Source of the DNA: Lachnospiraceae bacterium
GTDB taxonomy: Bacteria > Bacillota > Clostridia > Lachnospirales > Lachnospiraceae
Length of the DNA: 35,311 nucleotides
Assembly: GCA_024403335.1 (NCBI GenBank)
Contig: JAKSSA010000026.1
Coordinates: forward strand, 1-35,311
Direction of reading: 5' to 3'
Made by a program: the position numbers and the translations under genes. Of this stretch, positions 25,309 to 35,311 are shown one piece after another; position 1 is the stretch's first letter; each line of letters begins with the position of its first letter. The notes beneath the pieces are model-generated. The model did not search any database, was not told the origin of the DNA, and saw nothing but the letters and a program-made list of their open reading frames with translations.

Positions 25309-25337
25309 TTGACAACAGATAATATCAAGTGTAAAAT
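25309..25337 (+). promoter_or_regulatory. purA operon promoter
   Basis: TTGACA (25309-25314), a 17-bp spacer and TAAAAT (25332-25337). Transcription would start near 25343-25346, directly before the antiterminator hairpin. Confidence 0.85.
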
Positions 25338-25346
25338 TTTTCAGTA

Positions 25347-25395
25347 AAGGCAAGGGCGTCTTAACACTGGGTTTAAGTCGCCTGTTTTATATTTT
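25347..25395 (+). promoter_or_regulatory. ANTAR-type attenuator in the purA operon leader
   Basis: Antiterminator hairpin: AAGGC (25347-25351), loop AAGGGC (25352-25357), GUCUU (25358-25362), 5 bp; loop A1 and G4 present. Terminator: GGCG (25355-25358) pairs with CGCC (25379-25382), then a U-U mismatch, then CUUAA (25360-25364) with UUAAG (25373-25377); the tail is TGTTTTATATTTT. It is the weakest of the four terminators, so basal readthrough may be higher for this essential operon. A further possible hairpin lies at 25409-25436, before the ribosome binding site. Confidence 0.8.
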
Positions 25396-25450
25396 AACGA
25401 CGGTAAGCCTGGTAACGACGTAATGCTGTTAGTCAGACGGAAAGGAATTT

Positions 25451-26725
25451 ATGGGAAACTGCGCAATTGTAGGTATCAACTGGGGCGATGAAGGAAAAGG
25501 CCGTATGGTTGACCTTCTTACAGAAAAATATGATGTCGTTGTTCGATATCAGGGAGGTGGAAACGCCGGCCATACTGTAATCAACGAATTTGGAAAATTT
25601 GCTCTTCATCTTCTCCCTTCAGGAATCTTTCGCAAGGAAACTGTCAACATTCTTGGAAATGGTGTTGCTTTAGATCCTGAAAATCTTTTAAAGGAAATGG
25701 ATGAGGTTATTTCAAAGGGCGTTGCTTTAACTCCTGATAATCTCAAGATATCAAATCGTGTCTCTCTTCTTATTCCCTGGCACAGAGATCTTGACGAGCT
25801 TGAAGAAGCAAGATTGAAAGATAAAAAATTCGGTTCAACCAAGCAGGGTATCGCACCCTTCTATTCAGATAAATATCAGAAGAAAACTATTTTGGCAGGT
25901 GAACTTTTCTATCCGGAAAAATTCAGAAGCCATCTTGCAGATTTACTTGAATGGAAAAATCTTTCTCTTACAAAAATATATGGTGCAAAACCCTATACTA
26001 TGGAAGATTTGGAAGAATGGATTCAGAAATACTGCGAACGCATCAAACCTTATGTTTGCGACACCGGTGCTTTCTTAAAGCAGGCACAGAAGGAAGGCAA
26101 ATCAATCATGTTCGAAGCACAGCTTGGTTCTTTGCGTGATCTTGATTACGGTATCCATCCCTATACCACCTCATCAAATAATATAGCAGCCTATGCTCCT
26201 ATTGGTTCAGGTATCCCCTCAGCTAAAATTGATGACATTGTTGGTGTTGTAAAAGCATATTCCACTTGCGTTGGCGAAGGCCCCTTCGTTTGTGAAATGT
26301 TTGGCGATGAAGCTGAAGAATTGCGTAAAGCCGGCTTTGAATATGGTGCAAAAACAGGTCGTCCCCGTCGTGTCGGCCCCATCGATTTAGTAGCTACCAA
26401 GTACGGCGTAGAAGTACAGGCTGCTACAGAAATTGCACTTACAAAGCTTGATGTATTAAGTTATCTTGATAAGATTCCGGTTTGTACACATTATATTTTA
26501 AATGGTGAACAGATTGACGATTTCCCGTTCCCTGCAGCTTTAGCTGAGGCAACTCCTGTTATTGAATATATGGATGGCTGGAAATGTGATGTATCAATGA
26601 TTAGAAAATATGAAGATTTACCTGTACAGGCAAGAAATTATATCGAATTCATTGAGAAGCGCATCGAATGTCCCATCACCTACGTTTCTGTAGGCCCTGA
26701 AAGAGACAGCATCATCTACAGATAA
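25451..26725 (+). CDS. purA: Adenylosuccinate synthase
   Basis: 424 residues, full length. The N-terminus has the GTP-binding loop WGDEGKGR (usually WGDEGKGK; here the last residue is Arg), followed by YQGGGNAGHTV with the catalytic His, and the FGSTKQGIAP and YGAKTGRPRRVG substrate-binding motifs. It joins aspartate to IMP using GTP, the first committed step to AMP. AAAGGAA lies before the start. It is the first gene of purA-purB-guaA-glmS-pyrG-aminotransferase and is preceded by an ANTAR-type attenuator, which places nucleotide synthesis under nitrogen control. Confidence 0.97.
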   Translation: MGNCAIVGINWGDEGKGRMVDLLTEKYDVVVRYQGGGNAGHTVINEFGKFALHLLPSGIFRKETVNILGNGVALDPENLLKEMDEVISKGVALTPDNLKISNRVSLLIPWHRDLDELEEARLKDKKFGSTKQGIAPFYSDKYQKKTILAGELFYPEKFRSHLADLLEWKNLSLTKIYGAKPYTMEDLEEWIQKYCERIKPYVCDTGAFLKQAQKEGKSIMFEAQLGSLRDLDYGIHPYTTSSNNIAAYAPIGSGIPSAKIDDIVGVVKAYSTCVGEGPFVCEMFGDEAEELRKAGFEYGAKTGRPRRVGPIDLVATKYGVEVQAATEIALTKLDVLSYLDKIPVCTHYILNGEQIDDFPFPAALAEATPVIEYMDGWKCDVSMIRKYEDLPVQARNYIEFIEKRIECPITYVSVGPERDSIIYR

Positions 26726-26768
26726 TTATATGCGGTAAATTCAGAATAAAAAATGACAGGAGAACGAA

Positions 26769-28184
26769 ATGCATAATATATACGAATCACCTCTCTCATC
26801 CCGTTATGCCTCAGAATATATGCTTAACCTTTTCTCACAGGACAAGCGTTATTCAACCTGGCGTAAACTTTGGATTTCACTTGCAAAAGCAGAAAAGGAG
26901 CTTGGTCTTCCTATTACTGATGAACAGATAGCTGAGCTTGAAGCCCATATTGATGATATTGATTATGAAGCAGTAGCAGCGCGCGAAAAGCAGGTAAGAC
27001 ATGATGTAATGGCACATGTACATGTTTACGGTCTCGCAGCACCAAAAGCTGCAGGTGTAATCCACTTAGGTGCAACAAGCTGCTATGTAACTGACAATGC
27101 AGACTTAATCATCTACAGGGAAGGACTTAAATATTTAAGAAATGAAGTGCTTGAGGTCATCAAAAATTTGGCTTCCTTTGCTGACAAATATAAAGCTCTT
27201 CCTACACTTGGTTATACACATTATCAGCCCGCACAGTTAGTTACTGTTGGTAAGCGTGCCAGCTTGTGGATGCAAGATTTTCTTTCAGACCTTGATGAAA
27301 TCGATTTTGCAATTTCTACAATGAAATTCCTTGGATGTCGTGGAACCACAGGTACAGAAGCAAGCTTTGTTGAACTTTTCGAAGGTGATACAGCAAAAAT
27401 TGACCAGATGAACAAGATGATTGCCGGTGACTTTGATTTCACAGAGTGCTTCGATGTAAGCGGCCAGACCTATCCAAGAAAAACAGATTCAAGAATTTTA
27501 AATGCATTGGCTTCAGTAGCAACAAGTTGCTACAGAATGGCAAATGATATAAGACTTTTACAGCACGACAGACAGCTTGAAGAGCCCTTTGAAAAGGATC
27601 AGATTGGTTCTTCTGCTATGGCATACAAGCGCAACCCCATGAGAAGCGAACGTATCTGTTCACTCTCAAGATATCTTATGGCTGATGCCATGAATGCACC
27701 AATGACAGCCTCTGTTCAGTGGATGGAAAGAACCTTAGACGATTCTGCAAACAGAAGAATCTCAATGCCCGAAGGTTTCCTTTGCGCTGATGCAATATTA
27801 AGACTTGCAAAAAATGTAACCAATGGTCTTGTAGTAAACGAAAAGATTGTTGAGCGTACAGTAAAAGAATATTTACCTTTTATGGCAACAGAAAATCTCC
27901 TTATGGAAGCTGTAAAGCAGGGTGGTGACAGACAGAAGCTTCACGAAGTAATAAGAAAAGCTTCAATGGAAGCCACCGCTGAAATGAAGCAGGGCAGACC
28001 TTGCAATCTGCTCGAAAAACTTGCTTTGGAGCCTGAATTTAATCTTGAAAAGGAAGCTTTGGAAAAACTTCTTGATCCAAGTCTTTACATAGGCAGATGT
28101 CCTGAACAGGTTACTGCACTTATAGAAAAGGCAAAACCACTTTTTAAGGATATCGAAACCAGAGAAGATTCTATTACAGTATAA
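26769..28184 (+). CDS. purB: Adenylosuccinate lyase
   Basis: 471 residues. The fumarase/aspartase superfamily signature GSSAMAYKRNPMRSE lies at about 278-293 and contains the flexible catalytic loop. HLGATSCYVTDNADL and TLGYTHYQPAQLVTVGKR are the other two conserved active-site regions. It releases fumarate in two purine steps, from SAICAR and from adenylosuccinate, so it directly continues PurA. AGGAG precedes the start, 43 bp after purA. Confidence 0.97.
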   Translation: MHNIYESPLSSRYASEYMLNLFSQDKRYSTWRKLWISLAKAEKELGLPITDEQIAELEAHIDDIDYEAVAAREKQVRHDVMAHVHVYGLAAPKAAGVIHLGATSCYVTDNADLIIYREGLKYLRNEVLEVIKNLASFADKYKALPTLGYTHYQPAQLVTVGKRASLWMQDFLSDLDEIDFAISTMKFLGCRGTTGTEASFVELFEGDTAKIDQMNKMIAGDFDFTECFDVSGQTYPRKTDSRILNALASVATSCYRMANDIRLLQHDRQLEEPFEKDQIGSSAMAYKRNPMRSERICSLSRYLMADAMNAPMTASVQWMERTLDDSANRRISMPEGFLCADAILRLAKNVTNGLVVNEKIVERTVKEYLPFMATENLLMEAVKQGGDRQKLHEVIRKASMEATAEMKQGRPCNLLEKLALEPEFNLEKEALEKLLDPSLYIGRCPEQVTALIEKAKPLFKDIETREDSITV

Positions 28185-28202
28185 AACCTAAAAGGAGTTC
28201 AT

Positions 28203-29735
28203 ATGGACAAAATACTCGTGCTCGACTTTGGCGGTCAGTACAATCAGCTGATAGCCAGACGCGTTCGTGAACAGCATGTATATGCTGAAATTAAAGCTTA
28301 TAATAAAATCACAGTTGAAGAAATAGTTAAAACAGGCTATAAGGGAGTAATTTTCACAGGCGGACCAAACAGTGTTTATGATCCTGCCTCACCTCACTAC
28401 TCTCCTGAAATTTTAAATGCCGGCATTCCCATCTTAGGAATATGCTATGGAGACCAGTTAATGGCCTACATGGCAGGCGGAGTTGTAGACAGCGCTGAAA
28501 ATTCAAGTGAATATGGAAAAACTTTGGTATATGTAGATGAAAATATTCTCTTCAAAGATGTTCCAACTGAATCTGTCTGCTTCATGAGCCACACTGATTA
28601 TGTTTCTAAAGCTCCTGAGGGCTTTGAAATTATCGCACATACAGACAAATGTCCATGTGCAGGAATGTGGAATGAAAAAAGAAAGCTCTTCGGTGTTCAG
28701 TTCCATCCCGAAGTAACTCATACCGTTTATGGTACTACTATCATCAAAAACTTCCTTTTCGAAGTCTGCAACTGCAATCAGGACTGGAAGATGGATGATT
28801 TCATTGAAAGAACAGTTGATTTCTACAAAAAGAAGCTTGAAGGCAAGAAGGTTTTGCTTGCTCTCTCAGGTGGTGTTGATTCTTCTGTAGCTGCAGTATT
28901 ACTTAACAAGGCAGTTGGCAGCAATCTTACCTGTGTTTTTGTAGACCATGGTCTTTTAAGAAAAGATGAAGGTGACTTTGTTGAAGATACCTTCGGTGAC
29001 GGATTTGGAATCAATCTTATCAGAGTTAATGCTGAAGAACGCTTCTTAAACAAATTAAAGGGCGTTACTGAGCCTGAACAGAAAAGAAAAATTATTGGTG
29101 CAGAATTTATCCATGTTTTTGAAGATGAATCCAAAAACCTTGGTGAAATTCAGATACTTGTACAGGGAACCATCTACCCTGATGTTATTGAAAGCGGTAA
29201 AGGAGATTCCGCAGTTATCAAGAGTCATCACAATGTAGGCGGTTTACCAAGCATCATGTCCTTTGAAGAGATAGTTGAGCCTTTGCGCGATCTTTTCAAG
29301 GACGAAGTAAGAGAAGTTGGTGAAAAACTTGGAATTCCTCATGATTTGGTTTGGAGACAGCCATTCCCCGGTCCTGGTCTGGCAGTTCGTGTAATCGGTG
29401 AAATTACCAAGGAAAAATTAGACATACTTCGTGAGGCCGATGCCATATTCCGAGAGGAAGTTGCAAAAGCAGGCCTTGAGAAGATGACCAATCAGTACTT
29501 TGCCGTATTAACCAACACAAGATCCGTTGGTGTAATGGGCGATGCAAGAACTTATGGTTATACAATAGCTTTACGCGCTGTAACTACAGATGATTTCATG
29601 ACTGCAGAATGGACAAGACTTCCCTTTGAAGTTTTGGAAAGATCAAGCAGCCGTATAACCAATGAGGTTAAGGGTATTTCAAGAGTAGTTTATGATATTA
29701 CTTCCAAGCCACCCGCAACCGTAGAATGGGAATAA
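28203..29735 (+). CDS. guaA: GMP synthase (glutamine-hydrolysing)
   Basis: 510 residues. The class I amidotransferase half has nucleophile Cys81 in GICYGDQL and His168/Glu170 in QFHPEV. The ATP pyrophosphatase loop is SGGVDSS (222-228), and the C-terminal dimerisation domain ends in KPPATVEWE, as is usual. It converts XMP to GMP with glutamine nitrogen. It is 18 bp after purB with AGGAG before the ATG. No guanine riboswitch fits in the short gap. Confidence 0.98.
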   Translation: MDKILVLDFGGQYNQLIARRVREQHVYAEIKAYNKITVEEIVKTGYKGVIFTGGPNSVYDPASPHYSPEILNAGIPILGICYGDQLMAYMAGGVVDSAENSSEYGKTLVYVDENILFKDVPTESVCFMSHTDYVSKAPEGFEIIAHTDKCPCAGMWNEKRKLFGVQFHPEVTHTVYGTTIIKNFLFEVCNCNQDWKMDDFIERTVDFYKKKLEGKKVLLALSGGVDSSVAAVLLNKAVGSNLTCVFVDHGLLRKDEGDFVEDTFGDGFGINLIRVNAEERFLNKLKGVTEPEQKRKIIGAEFIHVFEDESKNLGEIQILVQGTIYPDVIESGKGDSAVIKSHHNVGGLPSIMSFEEIVEPLRDLFKDEVREVGEKLGIPHDLVWRQPFPGPGLAVRVIGEITKEKLDILREADAIFREEVAKAGLEKMTNQYFAVLTNTRSVGVMGDARTYGYTIALRAVTTDDFMTAEWTRLPFEVLERSSSRITNEVKGISRVVYDITSKPPATVEWE

Positions 29736-29761
29736 AAAATAATCAATAGTGGAGAATTGAT

Positions 29762-31588
29762 ATGTGTGGAATAGTCGGATACATAGGAAACCAGTCTGCT
29801 GCTCCTATCTTGCTTGACGGACTTAAAAAGCTTGAATACAGAGGTTATGATTCTGCTGGTATTGCAGTCATGAATAACCGTACAATCAGTGTAAATAAAG
29901 TTTCAGGTCGCATTGCCAATCTTTGTGAAAAAACAAATGATGGCAAAAATGTAAAAGGATGCATTGGTATAGGTCATACAAGATGGGCAACACATGGTGC
30001 TCCTACAGACATTAATGCGCATCCTCATCTGTCAAATGACGGCAGATTTGCGGTTGTACATAATGGAATTATCGAAAATTACATAGATTTAAGAGAAAAA
30101 CTCATCGAGAACGGATACCACTTTGAAAGTCAGACTGATACAGAAGTAATAGTTCATCTTATTGAGAAATATTATGACGGCGATTTAAAAAAGGCCGTTC
30201 TTAAGGTTGCTTCAAAGCTTGAAGGCTCTTACGCCATTGGTGTTGTATGTGCAGATGAGCCTGACAAAATTGTTGCTGTACGAGAGTATAGCCCTCTTTT
30301 AATTGGTGTAGGTATTGACGAAAACTTCTTTGCATCCGATGTTACGGCATTAGTTTCTCACACAAGAAATGTAATTTATCTTGAAGATGGTGAATTTGCA
30401 GAAATCACAAAGGATGAGGTTTCAGTATTTGACAGTACAGGAAAGAAAGTTGAAAAGACTGTAAGCAGAATTAACTGGGATATTCAGGCTGCCGAAAAAG
30501 GCGGTTTTGAGCACTTCATGCTTAAGGAAATCAATGAACAGCCCGGTGCAGTTAAAGCAACAATAACCCCAAGAATTAAAGACGATACCATCGATTTCAG
30601 CGAATCAAATCTTAACGACTTAGATGTAAATAACATAAGTAAAATCATAATCACAGCCTGTGGTTCTGCTTACTATGCAGGCTGTGCCGGAAAATATGTA
30701 TTAGAGCGTTTGTGCAGAATTCCTGTTCAGGTAGAACTTGCAAGTGAGTTGCGTTACAGCGATCCTTTGATTGACAATAAGACCTTACTCATTGTTATCT
30801 CTCAGTCAGGAGAAACCGCAGATACCATTGCAGCCATGAGAGAATGCAAGGAGCGTGGTGCAAAGACCATTGCCATTGTAAATGTTGTCGGAAGCACAAT
30901 TGCCAAGATTGCAGACCATACCATATATACCTGGGCCGGTCCGGAAATTGCAGTTGCAACCACAAAAGGCTACACAACCCAGCTCTCAATACTTTACCTT
31001 CTCTCTCTTTTCATCGGAAAGAAATTAGGAAAGGTAGATGATTCACAATATGCAGAATATCTTGATGAAATTAAGTCACTGCCTAAAAATATACAGGCAT
31101 CCCTTGATATGAATCCTGCTATTCCTGCTATAGCTAAAAAATATCATAATGCAAAAGCTTTATTCTTTATTGGAAGAAATACAGACTATGCTGTAGCTTT
31201 AGAGGCTGCACTTAAGATGAAGGAAATTTCTTACATCCATGCAGAGTCCTATGCAGCCGGCGAACTTAAGCATGGCACCATAGCTTTAATCGATGACCAT
31301 CAGCCGGTTATTGCTTTGTGCTGCAATGAAGCATTATTTGAAAAAACCATAAGTAATATTGTCGAAGTCAAAGCACGCGGCGCAGAAGTGTTAGCCGTAA
31401 GTTTTGAAGACAACCAGAAAACTGCTGCCATAGCAGATGATGTAATCACTCTTCCTCGTGTGAATACAATCTTCTCCTCTGCAGTAGAAATCATTCCTTT
31501 ACAATTACTTGCCTACTATGTGGCAAAGGAAAATGGTTGTGACATCGACAAGCCAAAGAATCTCGCTAAATCAGTAACCGTGGAATAG
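29762..31588 (+). CDS. glmS: Glutamine-fructose-6-phosphate aminotransferase (isomerising)
   Basis: 608 residues. Cys2 (MCGIVGYIG) is the class II glutaminase nucleophile, with GIGHTRWATHG and HNGIIENY in the same domain. Two SIS sugar-phosphate domains follow (about 285-600), with ITACGSAYYAG and SQSGETADT, and the C-terminus is AKSVTVE. It makes glucosamine-6-phosphate for peptidoglycan. It lies 26 bp after guaA with GGAG before the start. The gap is too short for a glmS ribozyme, so the usual feedback by glucosamine-6-phosphate is absent at this locus. Confidence 0.98.
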   Translation: MCGIVGYIGNQSAAPILLDGLKKLEYRGYDSAGIAVMNNRTISVNKVSGRIANLCEKTNDGKNVKGCIGIGHTRWATHGAPTDINAHPHLSNDGRFAVVHNGIIENYIDLREKLIENGYHFESQTDTEVIVHLIEKYYDGDLKKAVLKVASKLEGSYAIGVVCADEPDKIVAVREYSPLLIGVGIDENFFASDVTALVSHTRNVIYLEDGEFAEITKDEVSVFDSTGKKVEKTVSRINWDIQAAEKGGFEHFMLKEINEQPGAVKATITPRIKDDTIDFSESNLNDLDVNNISKIIITACGSAYYAGCAGKYVLERLCRIPVQVELASELRYSDPLIDNKTLLIVISQSGETADTIAAMRECKERGAKTIAIVNVVGSTIAKIADHTIYTWAGPEIAVATTKGYTTQLSILYLLSLFIGKKLGKVDDSQYAEYLDEIKSLPKNIQASLDMNPAIPAIAKKYHNAKALFFIGRNTDYAVALEAALKMKEISYIHAESYAAGELKHGTIALIDDHQPVIALCCNEALFEKTISNIVEVKARGAEVLAVSFEDNQKTAAIADDVITLPRVNTIFSSAVEIIPLQLLAYYVAKENGCDIDKPKNLAKSVTVE

Positions 31589-31638
31589 GCGGTTCATATA
31601 CCATATTCATCGCATATTCCACCTTACAGATAATATAG

Positions 31639-33258
<1,620 letters not shown>

Positions 33259-33270
33259 GGAGTATAAATT

Positions 33271-34458
33271 ATGGTAAGCCCCAATACTAACTATCAGAAT
33301 TTAAAAGATTCATATCTTTTCTTTAACATAAGCCAGAAAATCAAGGCTTATTTGGAAAAACATCCCGAACAGCACCTTTACAAAATGGGTATCGGTGATG
33401 TATCTCTCCCTCTTTGCGATGCAGTTATCAAAGCTTTACATGAAGCTGTTGATGACCAGGCCAGCAAAGCAAGTTTTCATGGTTACATGCCTGAATGTGG
33501 CGCTGAGTTTTTAAGAGAAGCTATAAGACAGCACTATGAAGATGGAAATGTAATGCTTGATGCCGATGAAGTTTTCGTTTCAAGCGGTGCAAGTGATGAG
33601 CTTGGCGATATTCTTGATTTGTTTGACAAAAAAAGCTCTGCACTTATTATGGAGCCTGCTTATCCTGCTTATGTTGATGCAAATGTAATGGCAGGACGCT
33701 TAATTTATCATCTTCCTTCAGGAAAGAACAATGGCTTCCTTCCTATGCCTGATGAAAATACAAAGGCAGATATCATCTATCTTTGCTCACCTAACAACCC
33801 CACAGGTGCAGTTTTCTCAAAAACACAGCTTAAGACCTGGGTTGATTTTGCAAATAAAAATGGTTCTGTAATTCTTTTTGATGCTGCTTATGAGGCATTT
33901 ATCGAAGATGAAACCTTACCCCACAGCATTTTTGAAATTGAAGGTGCAAAAACATGTGCCATTGAAATCTGTTCTCTTTCAAAAACAGCCGGCTTCACAG
34001 GCACAAGACTTGGTTATACAGTAATTCCCAAAACCTTAAATGTTGGTGGCATGAATTTAAACAAGATGTGGGTAAGAAACCGTACAACAAAGACCAATGG
34101 TGTTTCATACATTATTCAAAAAGGTGGTGCTGCTGTATTTACACCTGAGGGACAGAAACAGATTCATGACAATATCAGAATTTACAAGAATAATGCAAAA
34201 GTTCTTTCTGAAGCTTTGGATGAGCTTGGAATTTGGTACACAGGTGGTAAAAATGCGCCTTATATCTGGATGGAATGTCCTAACGGAATGGGCAGTTGGG
34301 AATTCTTCGATTATTTACTGAATGAAATACAGGTAATCGGAACCCCCGGAGAAGGCTTTGGTGAATGTGGAAAAGGATATTTCCGTTTTTCAACCTTCGG
34401 CTCACCTGAGGATACAAAAATTGCTGCCGAAAAGCTTAAAGCACTGTTAAAAAAATAA
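33271..34458 (+). CDS. dapL: LL-diaminopimelate aminotransferase-like PLP enzyme
   Basis: 395 residues, class I/II aminotransferase fold. CSLSKTAGFTGTRLGY carries the PLP lysine, Lys238, and is close to the DapL consensus; CSPNNPTGAVF and the N-terminal KMGIGDVSLPL also fit. DapL makes LL-diaminopimelate directly from tetrahydrodipicolinate using glutamate as amino donor, serving lysine and cell-wall synthesis. It follows pyrG by 12 bp with AAGGAG before the start, so it is the last gene of the operon. Related aminotransferases share this family, so the exact substrate is probable but not certain. Confidence 0.85.
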   Translation: MVSPNTNYQNLKDSYLFFNISQKIKAYLEKHPEQHLYKMGIGDVSLPLCDAVIKALHEAVDDQASKASFHGYMPECGAEFLREAIRQHYEDGNVMLDADEVFVSSGASDELGDILDLFDKKSSALIMEPAYPAYVDANVMAGRLIYHLPSGKNNGFLPMPDENTKADIIYLCSPNNPTGAVFSKTQLKTWVDFANKNGSVILFDAAYEAFIEDETLPHSIFEIEGAKTCAIEICSLSKTAGFTGTRLGYTVIPKTLNVGGMNLNKMWVRNRTTKTNGVSYIIQKGGAAVFTPEGQKQIHDNIRIYKNNAKVLSEALDELGIWYTGGKNAPYIWMECPNGMGSWEFFDYLLNEIQVIGTPGEGFGECGKGYFRFSTFGSPEDTKIAAEKLKALLKK

Positions 34459-34569
34459 AACAGTAAAATAATAAAATAGTAAAACTATAAAATAATAAAC
34501 TATAAAAATATAAGGTTAAAAAAGGGGCTGTGAAAAAAAGTCTGTAAAAACAAAATAGTTCTGTATGAA

Positions 34570-34612
34570 TAGGGCTTCCTAAGATAAAATATAATTATCT
34601 TAAGGAAGCCTA
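34570..34612. repeat. Imperfect inverted repeat in the spacer after dapL
   Basis: TAGGGCTTCC-TAAGATAA near 34570-34586 pairs with TTATCTTAAGGAAGCCTA near 34595-34612, interrupted by single-base bulges. It could be a bidirectional terminator for the flanking convergent genes or part of a mobile-element remnant. The rest of 34459-34673 holds AT-rich TAAAATAATAAA-like repeats (34459-34500) and a decayed-looking stretch with a very short frame (34618-34653). Confidence 0.6.
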
Positions 34613-34673
34613 TTATTATGGCAAGAGAAAATTCGGTGCAATCCCCCAACTGACGGAATAAACTAAAATCTTA

Positions 34674-35311
34674 CTAGATACTCTCGGTACAAGATGACTC
34701 TTTCATTTTTCTGTAAAGATTAACTGCAATGAATACAACTACTCCGGTCCATACACCAGCCCATAGCTCAACTGCCCAAAGTGGCACTACGCTTCTCTGG
34801 TACAGCGCTGGGAATGTATCCATCAACATATGCAGGATGATTGCCACCAGCAGACAGTTTTTCTTTACGGTTACAACACCATAATATACAACCACCGTAA
34901 GTCCGATATGCAAAAACATCGCAAACAGGCGCTCAATAACATTCATAGCCATCATTCCGTAATCAAATGCTGCAGTGGCCTGAATAGACGGAAGTGCCGC
35001 GGAAGCAGTTTCCTCTGTTATATTCAATGTACTAAGTGCATTTTCCATATCTCCCGCAGAGAACAGCACCGCAACGGCAAGATATGTAATTATCGCAGGC
35101 AAAAGAACTGCCAATATCTCTATGCCGCCGTGACCGATTCCATACAGGACAGCGTTTTCAGGTGTCCTGTTCTTTTTCATTATGTATTTCAGAATAATAT
35201 ATCGTCCGCACTCTTCAAAAACACCTGCCATAATGATTCCGTAAAGGACATAAGCGATAGTGTTTCCATTAATAAAGCGAGAAATAGGATTATCCGTAAC
35301 AATACAGACCA
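34674..35311 (-). CDS. YhfC-family intramembrane protease-like protein, N-terminus cut by window edge
   Basis: The frame is open to the right edge (26 more codons beyond the ATG at 35231, no stop), so that internal ATG is probably not the start. At least five hydrophobic segments are seen. Conserved polar motifs sit in or near membrane segments: FEECGRY, GIGHGGIE and HMLMDTFPALY, whose Glu and His residues resemble the active-site set of YhfC/PrsW/CPBP-type membrane proteases. Substrate is unknown. The gene converges on the purA operon, lies beside a possible mobile-element remnant, and appears somewhat richer in G+C than the rest. Confidence 0.75.
   Translation of the reverse strand, partial: VCIVTDNPISRFINGNTIAYVLYGIIMAGVFEECGRYIILKYIMKKNRTPENAVLYGIGHGGIEILAVLLPAIITYLAVAVLFSAGDMENALSTLNITEETASAALPSIQATAAFDYGMMAMNVIERLFAMFLHIGLTVVVYYGVVTVKKNCLLVAIILHMLMDTFPALYQRSVVPLWAVELWAGVWTGVVVFIAVNLYRKMKESSCTESI

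Noticed and set aside
29736..29761. glmS ribozyme or riboswitch before glmS, and guanine riboswitch before guaA
   Set aside because: The gaps are only 26 and 18 bp and contain just the ribosome binding sites.

Overview
The window looks like chromosomal DNA of a low-GC anaerobic Clostridia bacterium, most likely a Lachnospiraceae member of the Butyrivibrio/Roseburia kind. The reasons are the AT-rich, short-UTR gene layout with strong AGGAGG ribosome binding sites, a GSIII glutamine synthetase beside GltBD, a PII-fused ammonium transporter, a LL-diaminopimelate aminotransferase, and lipoprotein glycan hydrolases with a Pro-Thr linker. This is an inference from gene content; there is no rRNA or tRNA in the window.

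Layout. 1-2885 (minus): an SGNH esterase-like lipoprotein followed by a GH26 mannanase lipoprotein that runs off the left edge. 3212-3706 (plus): thioredoxin and its terminator. 3806-10445 (minus): oligoendopeptidase F, an ABC exporter pair (ATPase, FtsX-type permease) and a membrane metallophosphoesterase. 10655-25250 (mostly minus): a compact nitrogen-assimilation block, read right to left as GSI-type glutamine synthetase-like gene, ANTAR regulator, asnB, gltB, gltD, glnN (GSIII), and an Amt ammonium channel fused to a PII domain. 25309-34458 (plus): a divergent operon purA-purB-guaA-glmS-pyrG-aminotransferase, which contains three glutamine amidotransferases. 34459-35311: AT-rich spacer, an imperfect inverted repeat and a YhfC-type membrane protease gene cut by the right edge.

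Main result. Four leaders (amtB, glnN, asnB, purA) carry the same RNA element: a short hairpin of the form GGC-AANGNN-GUC with a six-base loop having A at position 1 and G at position 4, whose 3' arm is also the 5' arm of an intrinsic terminator. That is the hallmark of RNA targets of ANTAR antiterminators, and an ANTAR protein is encoded in the middle of the block (23062-23646). The simplest reading is one regulator that lets RNA polymerase through four terminators and so coordinates ammonium uptake, glutamine and glutamate synthesis, asparagine synthesis and glutamine-consuming nucleotide and amino-sugar synthesis.

At three of the four sites a TTGACA-17-(-10) promoter lies so close that the transcript would start only a few bases before this hairpin, leaving no room for the first of the two hairpins in the usual ANTAR target. 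The regulator's receiver domain has Asn where the phosphorylated Asp should be, and the adjacent GSI-like protein has Lys in place of the flap Glu. Together these suggest an ANTAR system driven by something other than phosphorylation. The intergenic spaces also hold many short tandem duplications (13-30 bp).
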